64,000 bases of DNA. It comes from Oasisia sp. SBJ-2009 (Eukaryota; Annelida; Polychaeta; Sabellida; Siboglinidae). Under the pieces are notes generated by a model. The model saw only the letters and a program-made list of their open reading frames with translations. It was not told the origin of the DNA and made no database searches. Where the stretch lies: assembly GCA_964017155.1 (NCBI GenBank), contig OZ024858.1, positions 25,852,687-25,916,686 of the forward strand, given 5' to 3'. Below, piece after piece: positions 37,701 to 42,304 of the stretch (positions within the stretch are counted from its first letter, which is position 1; each line of letters opens with the position of its first letter). Both the position numbers and the translations under genes were made by a program.

Positions 37701-40700
37701 TCAAGGATTCGGTCCTTACCGTGCTGAAGGGGGCACAGAATGACGAGAACGTGGAGAACCAGCAGCAGTTCATTGATATCATGCAGGTCTCTCGTGCTTC
37801 TGTTCTCATTCTACTCACCAGGTGGTGTGGCAGTGTCATCTCAACATTCACTTTTTATACAAATGTACAAAGTTAGATGACCTGAGAACTAAATATATAT
37901 CTTCATGTATTAGGATGAGTGCAAATGTATACAATTTTACTTGTATGCTACAGAACAGTGAACCAGACAAAATTAATAATCTGGCAAAATTCATCATGTG
38001 TGGTTTAAAACTGGATGGTCAATGACCCGACACCTAGTGTGTGATTCATGAACTTGTATAAATGTAATTTTACGTGGATAGTAGTATAACTGTAATTATT
38101 ATCCAGTTGTAATTATTGATATGTAGTGTTATGCATGTTCTATATATGTGTTTGTAAAACTGTGATCCTTTATGTACCATGATATATGGTTAGAGTGAAT
38201 AAAATTTTATTCAATTGTCCTTTTGTTGTTGTTATACAATCAACTAAACTAAACAATACAGTGTAAATGATGATATTGAGTGCGACACTCAGACCACCTA
38301 AATATATGATAATGAAACAGAAACGACTTCTAAATTCAACAAATTAATGTTTAATCAACTCTCCTAGTACCAAGCTTGGATATTTACATGGCACACTGAC
38401 TTACAAATGGTCAGCTTCCGCTTGGAACATTTTCAGATCAACAATAAAACTATCCACATTTTGCCACTTGCAGTCAGTGTGTCACAATGGATACAGTTCA
38501 TACATAAAGATAAACAACGAATGGAGCACTTCCCTTTGATCTGTGATGCCAATAATGCACAGGTGTATTAACGTGTTTGAACATGGTTGCAGGCGTTTGG
38601 CCAGTCGTTTCTCCAGCCGGACATTGCAATATTCAAACAGACACTCCAGACACTACAAGACCTGAACTCTAAGTGGAAACTCTACCACAAAGTAAGTCTA
38701 ACTGGCAGCATTCATTTGCAATATGTAGAACCAAGTTACATATACCACGAATACATGAACACAAGTTGGCAACATGTCAGGTTTACAGCAATGCCATTCT
38801 TGTAAGTCAAATATATGCAAAGTTATGAATGGATAAAGTAACTCTATTCCACGAGACAGTGCTCTATAGTTCCTCACAGTGCTCTTTCTATGTTTACAGG
38901 GCATCTTCCACGAGACAGTGCTCTATAGTTCCTCACAGTGCTCTTTCTATGTTTACAGGGCATCTTCCACGAGACAGTGCTCTATAGTTCCTCACAGTGC
39001 TCTTTCTATGTTTACAGGGCATCTTCCACGAGACAGTGCTCGATAGTTCCTCACAGTGCCCTTTCTATGTTTACAGGGCATCTTCCACGAGACAGTGCTC
39101 TATAGTTCCTCACAGTGCCCTTTCTATGTTTACAGGGCATCTATAGTTCCTCACAGTGCCCTTTCTATGTTTACAGGGCATCTTCCACGAGACAGTGCTC
39201 TATAGTTCCTCACAGTGCTCTTTCTATGTTTACAGGGCATCTTCCACGAGACAGTGCTCTATAGTTCCTCACAGTGCCCTTTCTATGTTTACAGGGCATC
39301 TTCCACGAGACAGTGCTCTATAGTTCCTCACAGTGCTCTTTCTATGTTTACAGGGCATCTTCCACGAGACAGTGCTCTATAGTTCCTCACAGTGCCCTTT
39401 CTATGTTTACAGGGCATCTTCCACGAGACAGTGCTCTATAGTTCCTCACAGTGCCCTTTCTATGTTTACAGGGCATCTTCCACGAGACAGTGCTCTATAG
39501 TTCCTCACAGTGCTCTTTCTATGTTTACAGGGCATCTTCCACGAGACAGTGCTCTATAGTTCCTCACAGTGCTCTTTCTATGTTTACAGGGCATCTTCCA
39601 CGAGACAGTGCTCTATAGTTCCTCACAGTGCTCTTTCTATGTTTACAGGGCATTTTCCGGGAGACAGTGCTCTATAGTTCCTAACAGTGCTTTTTCTATG
39701 TTTACAGGGCATCTTCCGCGAGACAGTGCTCTATAGTTCCTCACAGTGCTCTTTCTATGTTTACAGGGCATCTTCCACGAGACAGTGCTCTATAGTTCCT
39801 AACAGTGCTTTTTCTATGTTTACAGGGCATCTTCCGCGAGACAGTGCTCTATAGTTCCTCACAGTGCTCTTTCTATGTTTACAGGGCATTTTTCATGAGA
39901 CAGTGCTCTATAGTTCCTCACAGTGCTCTTTCTATGTTTACAGGGCATCTTCCACGAGACAGTGCTCTATAGTTCCTCACAGTGCTCTTTCTATGTTTAC
40001 AGGGCATTTTTCATGAGACAGTGCTCTATAGTTCCTCACAGTGCTCTTTCTATGTTTACAGGGCATCTTCCACGAGACAGTGCTCTATAGTTCCTCACAG
40101 TGCTCTTTCTATGTTTACAGGGCATCTTCCACGAGACAGTGCTCTATAGTTCCTCACAGTGCTCTTTCTATGTTTACAGGGCATCTTCCACGAGACAGTG
40201 CTCTATAGTTCCTCACAGTGCTCTTTCTATGTTTACAGGGCATTTTCCGGGAGACAGTGCTCTATAGTTCCTAACAGTGCTTTTTCTATGTTTACAGGGC
40301 ATCTTCCGCGAGACAGTGCTCTATAGTTCCTCACAGTGCTCTTTCTATGTTTACAGGGCATCTTCCACGAGACAGTGCTCTATAGTTCCTAACAGTGCTT
40401 TTTCTATGTTTACAGGGCATCTTCCGCGAGACAGTGCTCTATAGTTCCTCACAGTGCTCTTTCTATGTTTACAGGGCATTTTTCATGAGACAGTGCTCTA
40501 TAGTTCCTCACAGTGCTCTTTCTATGTTTACAGGGCATCTTCCACGAGACAGTGCTCTATAGTTCCTCACAGTGCTCTTTCTATGTTTACAGGGCATTTT
40601 TCATGAGACAGTGCTCTATAGTTCCTCACAGTGCTCTTTCTATGTTTACAGGGCATCTTCCACGAGACAGTGCTCTATAGTTCCTCACAGTGCTCTTTCT

Positions 40701-42304
40701 ATGTTTACAGGGCATCTTCCCTGAGAATGCTCTATAGTTCCTCACAGTGTTCTTTCTATGTTTACAGGGCATCTTCCGCGAGACGATGCTGTACCAGTTC
40801 CTCACAGTGCTCCTGCAGGTGCTCGTGTGTAGGTCACATGACCTACTGCAGGAGGAGATCGCTGTCACTGTCTACAATATGGCATCTGTGGACTTTGACA
40901 CGTTCTACGCGTGCTTCCTGCCTACCTTCCTGGCTGGCTGCGAAGGCATTGACGCGAGTCAGAAGGCTGTACTGGCACAGAACTTCAAGATGGACTGTGT
41001 GAGTGACAGCCAGGGCTTTATGCAGGATCAAATTATTGCCAGTCACACGTTTTGGTGGACACGTGGATGTTAACTGTTAAGCTAGTTAACAAACTTTCAA
41101 ATTGTGCCTGATGACCTGAAATGGCCTACAAACACACATTTGACACCATTTACGATGACACTCACTTTCAAGGCTTAACTAACAATATCTATGGTTTTGG
41201 AAGACCTTCATTTTTTTTACCCGTCCACAACCTGTCCTCCGTATTTCTGCCCGCCCATATTCGTTTTTACCCGTCCAAATGACGGGTGGACGGGTCTCTA
41301 GATAAAGCTATGGTGGCAGCGTAGATAGGTTGTTAAAGGCATACTTCAGTCGGTGAGAGGTTCACAGTATTAATGCACATATGCATAATATATTGGTTGT
41401 GCATAGTGTTTGTGCACAGATATCGTTAATAAATTAATCACAGTATAATTGCACCAAAAAACTTGCGTTCTTGGATTCAGGGTGCTGCTATCTTGGTGCA
41501 CAAAACCAGTGACGTAAACCAAATCGCTTACATCACAGCTTGGCGGAAGCTTCTTATATAATTATGATTTAAGCAAACCGTGACGTATTGGATACATCAA
41601 ATAGCATACCCTTGGACAGAAGTAGGATGTTTGAACATGCATGCGCTAGTGATTTAAGCGGTTTACATCACTGGTTCTGTGCGTCAAGATGGCAGCACCC
41701 TGAATCCAAAATAGCATGTTTTTTGGTACAATTATTGTTTATTAATTATCTTTGTGCACAATTACTATGCACAATCAATATATTATACATATTTATGTAA
41801 ATACTGTGAACTTCTCACTTACTGGAATGTCCCTTTAACTGTTTGTACTAGAATTATTGGAAACAATTTGCAGTATAGCAGAACAAAACATTTCTTAGCT
41901 AGTATGGCTTTGCTTAACCATCGTATTCTTAATACATTAAAAAGTTAACACCTTCTGATCTTTATATAATAATCATGCATATTCTGCAGTGTGCTTTTAT
42001 CGTGAGTCAGGTTTTATGGTTGTGCTTAACATTATATCACCTTGGCACAACAATTGTTCTACAGTTACTAGGCTAATTTGTATTGTGAAGTACTTTTTTT
42101 GAAAAAACAGTATATTTGTCTAAATTGCATTTACATCATACATTGTTTTGTTCTTATGTCTGAAGATAGTTTATTAAAGTTTGTGATATTGTGTTTTTAC
42201 AGGATCTGCCGTCATTTAGCAACAGTCTACAGAGGTTTGTGAGTGACCTGCGATACTACCGCCTGTGCAACAGCAGCCTGCCTGCCGGCTCTGTCCACTT
42301 CTAG
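6539..42304 (+). CDS. XPO6: Exportin-6, complete gene, 23 coding exons
   Basis: Exportin-6 is a karyopherin-beta that, with RanGTP, carries actin-profilin complexes out of the nucleus. Exons: 6539-6541, 10212-10302, 10918-11030, 12640-12837, 13533-13692, 15011-15151, 15820-16273, 17309-17545, 18359-18467, 19927-20019, 21437-21681, 22260-22352, 23525-23675, 24011-24160, 25597-25786, 26785-26943, 27805-27919, 29020-29079, 36418-36529, 37625-37786, 38593-38691, 40768-40998, 42203-42304. Joined, they give 3468 bases, 1155 aa plus stop, with every phase consistent and no internal stop; vertebrate exportin-6 is about 1125 aa. Family-diagnostic blocks include TTSEELACPREDLSVARK, FRYNQSHLDELDDE, LQVLVCRSHDLLQEE and DLRYYRLCNSSLP at the C terminus. 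Introns hold a broken LINE, several MITEs and many exon-edge minisatellites. Confidence 0.96.
6826..9172. mobile_element. Inverted-repeat-bounded segment in XPO6 intron 1
   Basis: The 69-base arm at 6826-6894 (GTTACGTAGGCGAGCATCGG ...) reappears as its reverse complement at 9104-9172 with several substitutions. A further diverged partial copy of the motif lies at about 9024-9090. The 2.2 kb between is very AT-rich (7280-8880) with no coding frame. It could be a non-autonomous DNA transposon or two copies of a short repeat in opposite orientation; no target duplication was identified. Confidence 0.45.
9672..9768 (+). mobile_element. hAT-like MITE fragment
   Basis: CATAGCTTTATGTAGAGA followed by a diverged version of the GTCCACC/GGACGGG inverted motifs. 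It is similar to the left end of the copy at 50919, with the right half missing. Confidence 0.55.
10212..10302 (+). CDS. XPO6: XPO6 exon 2
   Basis: Acceptor TTTCAG at 10206-10211, donor GTTAGT at 10303. Encodes ASDAESLAALEALMTEFF and DGGTNNQRKRAI, phase 0 to 1. This is the start of the importin-beta N-terminal (Ran-binding) region. Confidence 0.95.
10918..11030 (+). CDS. XPO6: XPO6 exon 3
   Basis: Encodes EELLTNFSQQKDAWKHCLFF and ITTTHNEYVIMFCCTVLE. Acceptor TTTCAG, donor GTAGGA, phase 1 to 0. Part of the first HEAT-like helices. Confidence 0.95.
11031..11660. other. XPO6 intron 3, unique part
   Basis: AT-rich intronic sequence before the exon 4 minisatellite. No exon, RNA gene or transposon end was recognised. 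Confidence 0.5.
11668..12639 (+). repeat. 39-bp minisatellite seeded on the XPO6 exon 4 acceptor
   Basis: About 25 units of 39 bases. Each holds TTGATGCTCTGACAGAAC or a close variant (GATATTCTGACAAAAC, GATGCTCCGACAGAAC). The last occurrence is the true acceptor, CTGACAG followed by AACCTC of exon 4. Because the period is a multiple of three and lacks stops, all three minus-strand frames stay open, which makes spurious 335-427 aa frames. Confidence 0.95.
12640..12837 (+). CDS. XPO6: XPO6 exon 4
   Basis: Encodes NLINRQWVGFLGSDKNEV, then MPAFIRNKLVKLIVDIGRHD and WPHFYPDFFVNILQ, the conserved end of the importin-beta N-terminal/Xpo1-like region. Phase 0 to 0; donor GTGTGT. Confidence 0.96.
13117..13532 (+). 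repeat. 44-bp minisatellite seeded on the XPO6 exon 5 acceptor
   Basis: About 10 units of 44 bases. Each has TATGTTACAG followed by CTGGTTCAACAGCCTCAGAC, the true start of exon 5. About 26 exon bases are repeated per unit; the array stops exactly where the real exon continues with a unique sequence. Confidence 0.95.
13533..13692 (+). CDS. XPO6: XPO6 exon 5
   Basis: Encodes LVQQPQTVILGLILLQ, then TTSEELACPREDLSVARKQE, one of the most invariant exportin-6 blocks, and LHRLLLAQVPTTLHMLN. Phase 0 to 1; donor GTGAGT. Confidence 0.97.
14316..15010 (+). repeat. 40-bp minisatellite seeded on the XPO6 exon 6 acceptor
   Basis: About 17 units with a 40-base period near the exon (for example 14841 and 14881), more diverged toward 14320. 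Each carries TGTGCACCAG followed by GTATACTGCAGTTGTAAGG; the real exon 6 starts GTATACTGGAGTCGATC after the last CACCAG. Confidence 0.93.
15011..15151 (+). CDS. XPO6: XPO6 exon 6
   Basis: Encodes ILESILEKHRSMVTATPPPS followed by a Ser/Thr-rich linker ending SSSPIPP. Vertebrate exportin-6 has a similar Pro-rich stretch here. Phase 1 in, phase 1 out; donor GTGAGT. Confidence 0.93.
15152..15819. other. XPO6 intron 6
   Basis: 668 bases of intron with no repeat array or recognised element. The open frame at 15462-15680 is not protein-like. Confidence 0.5.
15820..16273 (+). CDS. XPO6: XPO6 exon 7 (largest exon)
   Basis: Encodes SILSNMFKSPQRHVETEQLP, LGCLSHLFSWIPLSRTITTP, LLSTIFHFAAFGCEVSP, a low-complexity Ser/Ala insert, and CINELLAKNCVPEEFEDYLL QMFQQCFYLL. 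Acceptor TCCTCCAG, donor GTCAGT, phase 1 to 2. Confidence 0.97.
16309..16554 (+). repeat. Ectopic copy of the exon 6 array with an exon 6 fragment
   Basis: About five units of the 40-bp family from intron 5 recur here in intron 7. They end with a CACCAG acceptor and a damaged copy of the first ~45 bases of exon 6 (GTATACTGGGGTCGATC, then AGAAACATCGATCGATGG). A 4-base loss puts the fragment out of register with exon 6. Confidence 0.9.
16555..17308. other. XPO6 intron 7, unique part
   Basis: AT-rich, no further element recognised. Confidence 0.5.
17309..17545 (+). CDS. XPO6: XPO6 exon 8
   Basis: Encodes YVDKFTEFLQLFVSIHLRRF, then LLALLFKYTFKQPTNEGFFS and CLEIWATFIDYLNTKL. Phase 2 to 2; the donor is GCCAG followed by GTGAGT, which is the seed of the array that follows. 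Confidence 0.97.
17546..18090 (+). repeat. Minisatellite seeded on the XPO6 exon 8 donor
   Basis: About 16 units of roughly 30-38 bases; length varies with a CAGA tract. Each contains CAGTGCTGGCCAG followed by GTGAGT, the last 13 exon bases plus the donor. The array begins at the true donor and runs into the intron, so every unit presents an equally good decoy 5' splice site. Confidence 0.95.
18359..18467 (+). CDS. XPO6: XPO6 exon 9
   Basis: Encodes YQEVLLSLARQILQNLQ, FRYNQSHLDELDDEVLDDD. Acceptor TTGCCAG, donor GTGAGT, phase 2 to 0. Confidence 0.97.
18567..19599. mobile_element. TTAA-flanked piggyBac-like non-autonomous element
   Basis: TTAA (18563-18566) followed by CCCATTAGACCCCA at the left end, and TGGGGTCTAATGGG followed by TTAA (19600-19603) at the right. 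A perfect 14-base terminal inverted repeat with TTAA duplication is typical of piggyBac-type elements. There are about 1.03 kb of AT-rich interior; no transposase frame was recognised. Confidence 0.85.
19927..20019 (+). CDS. XPO6: XPO6 exon 10
   Basis: Encodes SETEWQHFLRQYLETVAKVA and DLFPEETFRLV. Acceptor TTTCTAG, donor GTAAGT, phase 0 to 0. Confidence 0.95.
20355..21436 (+). repeat. About 25-28-bp minisatellite seeded on the XPO6 exon 11 acceptor
   Basis: Nearly 40 units, most reading TGTGTATTGTAGGGGGAACC plus ATTGGTC or ACTGGTA. The real acceptor is TTTTCTAG followed by GGGGAACCATTCCAG, the first bases of exon 11. The far end of the array (about 20360-20387, CATTCCAGTAGAACATAG...) is itself a decayed copy of exon 11 bases further inside, so the founding duplication included about 35 exon bases. 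Units near the exon are about 25-27 bases and those further away about 27-28. Confidence 0.93.
21437..21681 (+). CDS. XPO6: XPO6 exon 11
   Basis: Encodes GEPFQENVDIYLGLERHVVT, a short insert, then LAVTAENECRRLHCSLRDLS and SLLQMLGRLSHHFIGEHF. Starting at GGGGAA makes the join to exon 10 collinear with the family without a gap. Phase 0 to 2; donor GTAGAG. Confidence 0.93.
21696..21778 (+). repeat. 10-bp tandem repeat (TGTCATTTTG) next to the exon 11 donor
   Basis: Eight to nine perfect copies beginning 14 bases into intron 11. No exon or donor bases are included, so it is not of the exon-edge class. Confidence 0.95.
22260..22352 (+). CDS. XPO6: XPO6 exon 12
   Basis: Encodes LIETVSYGSRVKLYEVKTSV and DGVLQSDFIEV. 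Acceptor GATCAG, donor GTAAGT, phase 2 to 2. Confidence 0.95.
22353..23110 (+). repeat. 29-bp minisatellite seeded on the XPO6 exon 12 donor
   Basis: About 26 units of 29 bases. Each contains GACTTCATCGAAGT, the last 14 bases of exon 12, followed by GTAAGTAC, the true donor. Two unit types alternate (GTAAGTACATGTATT and GAAAGTAGGTGTGTT); the second has lost the GT. The array decays toward 23100. Confidence 0.95.
23525..23675 (+). CDS. XPO6: XPO6 exon 13
   Basis: Encodes HAQAFAAVKAYSAWLAQFYV and EMINTVVDTVLPMFTKE. Acceptor TTTGCAG, donor GTCAGT, phase 2 to 0. Confidence 0.95.
23790..24010 (+). repeat. 78-bp repeat seeded on the XPO6 exon 14 acceptor
   Basis: TTGTTGGGCCAG occurs at 23843, 23921 and 23999, an exact 78-base period, with a fourth decayed unit upstream. 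Each unit repeats about 50 bases of the exon start (CCTGTGGCCGAGCGAGTGG...). The third is the functional one and runs into unique exon sequence. Confidence 0.92.
24011..24160 (+). CDS. XPO6: XPO6 exon 14
   Basis: Encodes PVAERVAQSAAHLLLSVFTT, VKPPFLLHLPQVQTFYNAV and SHGLLAQHSKE. Phase 0 to 0, donor GTGAGT. The exact 5' border is slightly uncertain because the same acceptor is repeated; this choice gives a two-residue longer join than vertebrate exportin-6. Confidence 0.9.
24224..24440. repeat. TTTTATTATA-rich low-complexity tract
   Basis: Over 200 bases of almost pure A/T, built from TTTTATTATAT-like words. Confidence 0.9.
24585..25596 (+). repeat. 56-bp minisatellite seeded on the XPO6 exon 15 acceptor
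   Basis: About 18 units of 56 bases. Each has TTACAG or TTCCAG followed by GTGCAACTGTTGCTGTACCG and CTCTCTCCAACTACCTGT, about 40 bases of exon 15. The last copy is the true exon. Open frames of up to 380 aa across the array are a by-product of stop-free repeats. Confidence 0.95.
25597..25786 (+). CDS. XPO6: XPO6 exon 15
   Basis: Encodes VQLLLYRSLSNYLLLGWLCC, EWSFRAASHQAFVKQLTLEL and a conserved-length linker ending SKPLQEE. Phase 0 to 1, donor GTGAGT. Confidence 0.95.
25790..26400 (+). repeat. About 24-bp minisatellite directly after the exon 15 donor
   Basis: About 25 variable units of the form GTGACACGTCATGCATTAGT GCTA. The first begins four bases into the intron (GTGAGTGACATGTC), so it touches the donor but carries no exon bases. 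Units in 26180-26400 are more diverged. Confidence 0.85.
26785..26943 (+). CDS. XPO6: XPO6 exon 16
   Basis: Encodes KPCIKRVLHIVADLIESM, SRSKQICYQSVEEVIQTT and SFLFPIYIRQP. Acceptor GGCAG has a weak pyrimidine tract; phase 1 to 1, donor GTAAGT. Confidence 0.9.
27049..27131. repeat. (TA)n microsatellite
   Basis: About 40 TA dinucleotides, with imperfect TA-rich flanks to 27185. Confidence 0.97.
27537..27652 (+). repeat. 16-bp tandem repeat (TTGATGTAAGTCTTTA)
   Basis: Seven to eight near-perfect copies inside intron 16. Each contains a GTAAGT donor-like word but no exon bases of a neighbouring exon. Confidence 0.93.
27805..27919 (+). CDS. XPO6: XPO6 exon 17
   Basis: Encodes DVTDEILGFFMATFQCLRVQ and MGVSFTEQIIRTFMTLFT. 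Acceptor TCACAG, donor GTCTGA (weak), phase 1 to 2. Confidence 0.95.
27940..28735. repeat. (CA)n / CACGCATG-rich compound satellite
   Basis: Almost 800 bases of ACAC, ACGCATGC and ACGCCACAC runs starting about 20 bases after the exon 17 donor. It makes many spurious His/Thr-rich open frames. Confidence 0.95.
29020..29079 (+). CDS. XPO6: XPO6 exon 18
   Basis: A 60-base exon encoding EQLTEIIQNESEAGLKVID. Acceptor TGTTACAG, donor GTCAGT, phase 2 to 2. It joins to both neighbours exactly as the family predicts. Confidence 0.93.
29790..32652 (-). pseudogene. LINE ORF2: endonuclease-reverse transcriptase, inactivated
   Basis: An N-terminal exonuclease-endonuclease-phosphatase domain (CLNARSIVNKRNELN, IIGITESW, then GDFNH and GCSDHNQ) is followed by a reverse transcriptase (SPGVDGIPPKLL, HGFLKARSC, SGVPQGSVLGPILF, catalytic FADD near 30560). 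A TGA at 32203-32205 (in a CpG-type CGA context) and a TAG at 31093-31095 interrupt one otherwise continuous frame. Beyond 29923 the frame shifts and the C-terminal CR1-type tail (KKQCRLDIRKFSQRT) continues. Confidence 0.85.
32634..33778 (-). pseudogene. LINE ORF1 with zinc-finger and SGNH-esterase-like domain, frameshifted
   Basis: The N-terminal part (33778-33176, 200 aa) has Cys/His pairs, for example CDYCHSF and FQCTGC, that resemble a PHD/zinc-finger fold, then a basic low-complexity region. After a frameshift near 33180-33200 the frame continues (33179-32634) with GNSILRKTD, ILVHVGTNNADREG, ILSGILPVIGGRG and DGLHLSGKG. These are the GxS, GxN and DxxH-type blocks of an SGNH/GDSL hydrolase, as seen in the ORF1 of some CR1-clade elements. 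The presumed role is RNA/lipid binding during retrotransposition. Confidence 0.75.
34018..34440. repeat. About 219-bp tandem duplication upstream of the LINE ORFs
   Basis: Two diverged copies; AATCTTCACATAAGAATAAT occurs at about 34199 and 34418, and ACCCTATTATCACCCAC at about 34125 and 34316. They lie just 5' of ORF1 and may be promoter monomers of the LINE. Confidence 0.7.
34441..36417. other. XPO6 intron 18, right part
   Basis: Non-coding. No exon, LINE or MITE ends recognised in 34.5-36.4 kb; CpG-containing stretch around 34860-35170. Confidence 0.4.
36418..36529 (+). CDS. XPO6: XPO6 exon 19
   Basis: Encodes FLKILQLIVQEPGTAFKAFL and PNIISICMDHIYPIISQ. Acceptor ATTCTAG, donor GTAGGG, phase 2 to 0. 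Confidence 0.96.
36639..36969. mobile_element. Snapback MITE in XPO6 intron 19
   Basis: The left arm TATTGTAGTATAATTTAAC... and the right arm are reverse complements for about 115 bases, with a loop around 36780-36830. Non-coding; the apparent frame at 36675-36884 is a shadow. Confidence 0.8.
36970..37624. other. XPO6 intron 19, right part
   Basis: Unique AT-rich intron. The 109-aa open frame at 37086-37415 has no family resemblance. Confidence 0.5.
37625..37786 (+). CDS. XPO6: XPO6 exon 20
   Basis: Encodes KPTVDIKPALYELLHELLQN, NWRYFFKDSVLTVLKGAQ and ENVENQQQFIDIMQ. Acceptor TAACAG, donor GTCTCT (weak), phase 0 to 0. Confidence 0.96.
37787..38592. other. XPO6 intron 20
   Basis: No array or recognised element. 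An AATAAAATTTTATT word near 38199 could act as a premature poly(A) signal but nothing else supports that. Confidence 0.45.
38593..38691 (+). CDS. XPO6: XPO6 exon 21
   Basis: Encodes AFGQSFLQPDIAIFKQTL and QTLQDLNSKWKLYHK. Acceptor TTGCAG, donor GTAAGT, phase 0 to 0. Confidence 0.96.
38845..40767 (+). repeat. 59-bp minisatellite seeded on the XPO6 exon 22 acceptor
   Basis: About 32 units of 59 bases over 1.9 kb. Each contains TTTCTATGTTTACAG plus GGCATCTTCCACGAGACAGT and GTTCCTCACAGTGCTC: 15 intron bases and about 44 exon bases. The real exon differs at a few places (CGCGAGACGATGCTGTACCA). A 10-unit block starting at about 39649 with a variant CATTTTCCGGGAGAC recurs at 40239, 590 bases on, showing a higher-order duplication. 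Confidence 0.97.
40768..40998 (+). CDS. XPO6: XPO6 exon 22
   Basis: Encodes GIFRETMLYQFLTVLLQVLV, CRSHDLLQEEIAVTVYNMAS, VDFDTFYACFLPTFLAGCEG and KAVLAQNFKMDC. Phase 0 to 0; donor GTGAGT. Confidence 0.97.
41011..41312 (-). mobile_element. hAT-like MITE, complete, 12 bases after the exon 22 donor
   Basis: The ends are CAGGGCTTTATG and CTAGATAAAGCTATG, inverted relative to the copy at 50919. The flanking 8-mers GTGACAGC and GTGGCAGC match at 7 of 8 positions and look like an aged target duplication. It lies in intron 22, leaving GTGAGTGACAGC intact. Confidence 0.85.
41333..41838. mobile_element. TTAA-flanked snapback MITE
   Basis: Long inverted arms: left TTAAAGGCATACTTCAGT..., right ...ACTGGAATGTCCCTTTAA, with matching internal blocks such as GATTGTGCATAGT and TGGATTCAGGGTGCTGC. 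TTAA flanks suggest a piggyBac- or Kolobok-type transposase. No coding frame. Confidence 0.8.
42203..42304 (+). CDS. XPO6: XPO6 exon 23 (terminal)
   Basis: Encodes DLPSFSNSLQRFVSDLRYYR and LCNSSLPAGSVHF, then TAG at 42302-42304. Acceptor TTTTTACAG, phase 0. The C terminus matches the family, which ends at about the same residue. Confidence 0.97.
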   Translation, partial: DLPSFSNSLQRFVSDLRYYRLCNSSLPAGSVHF

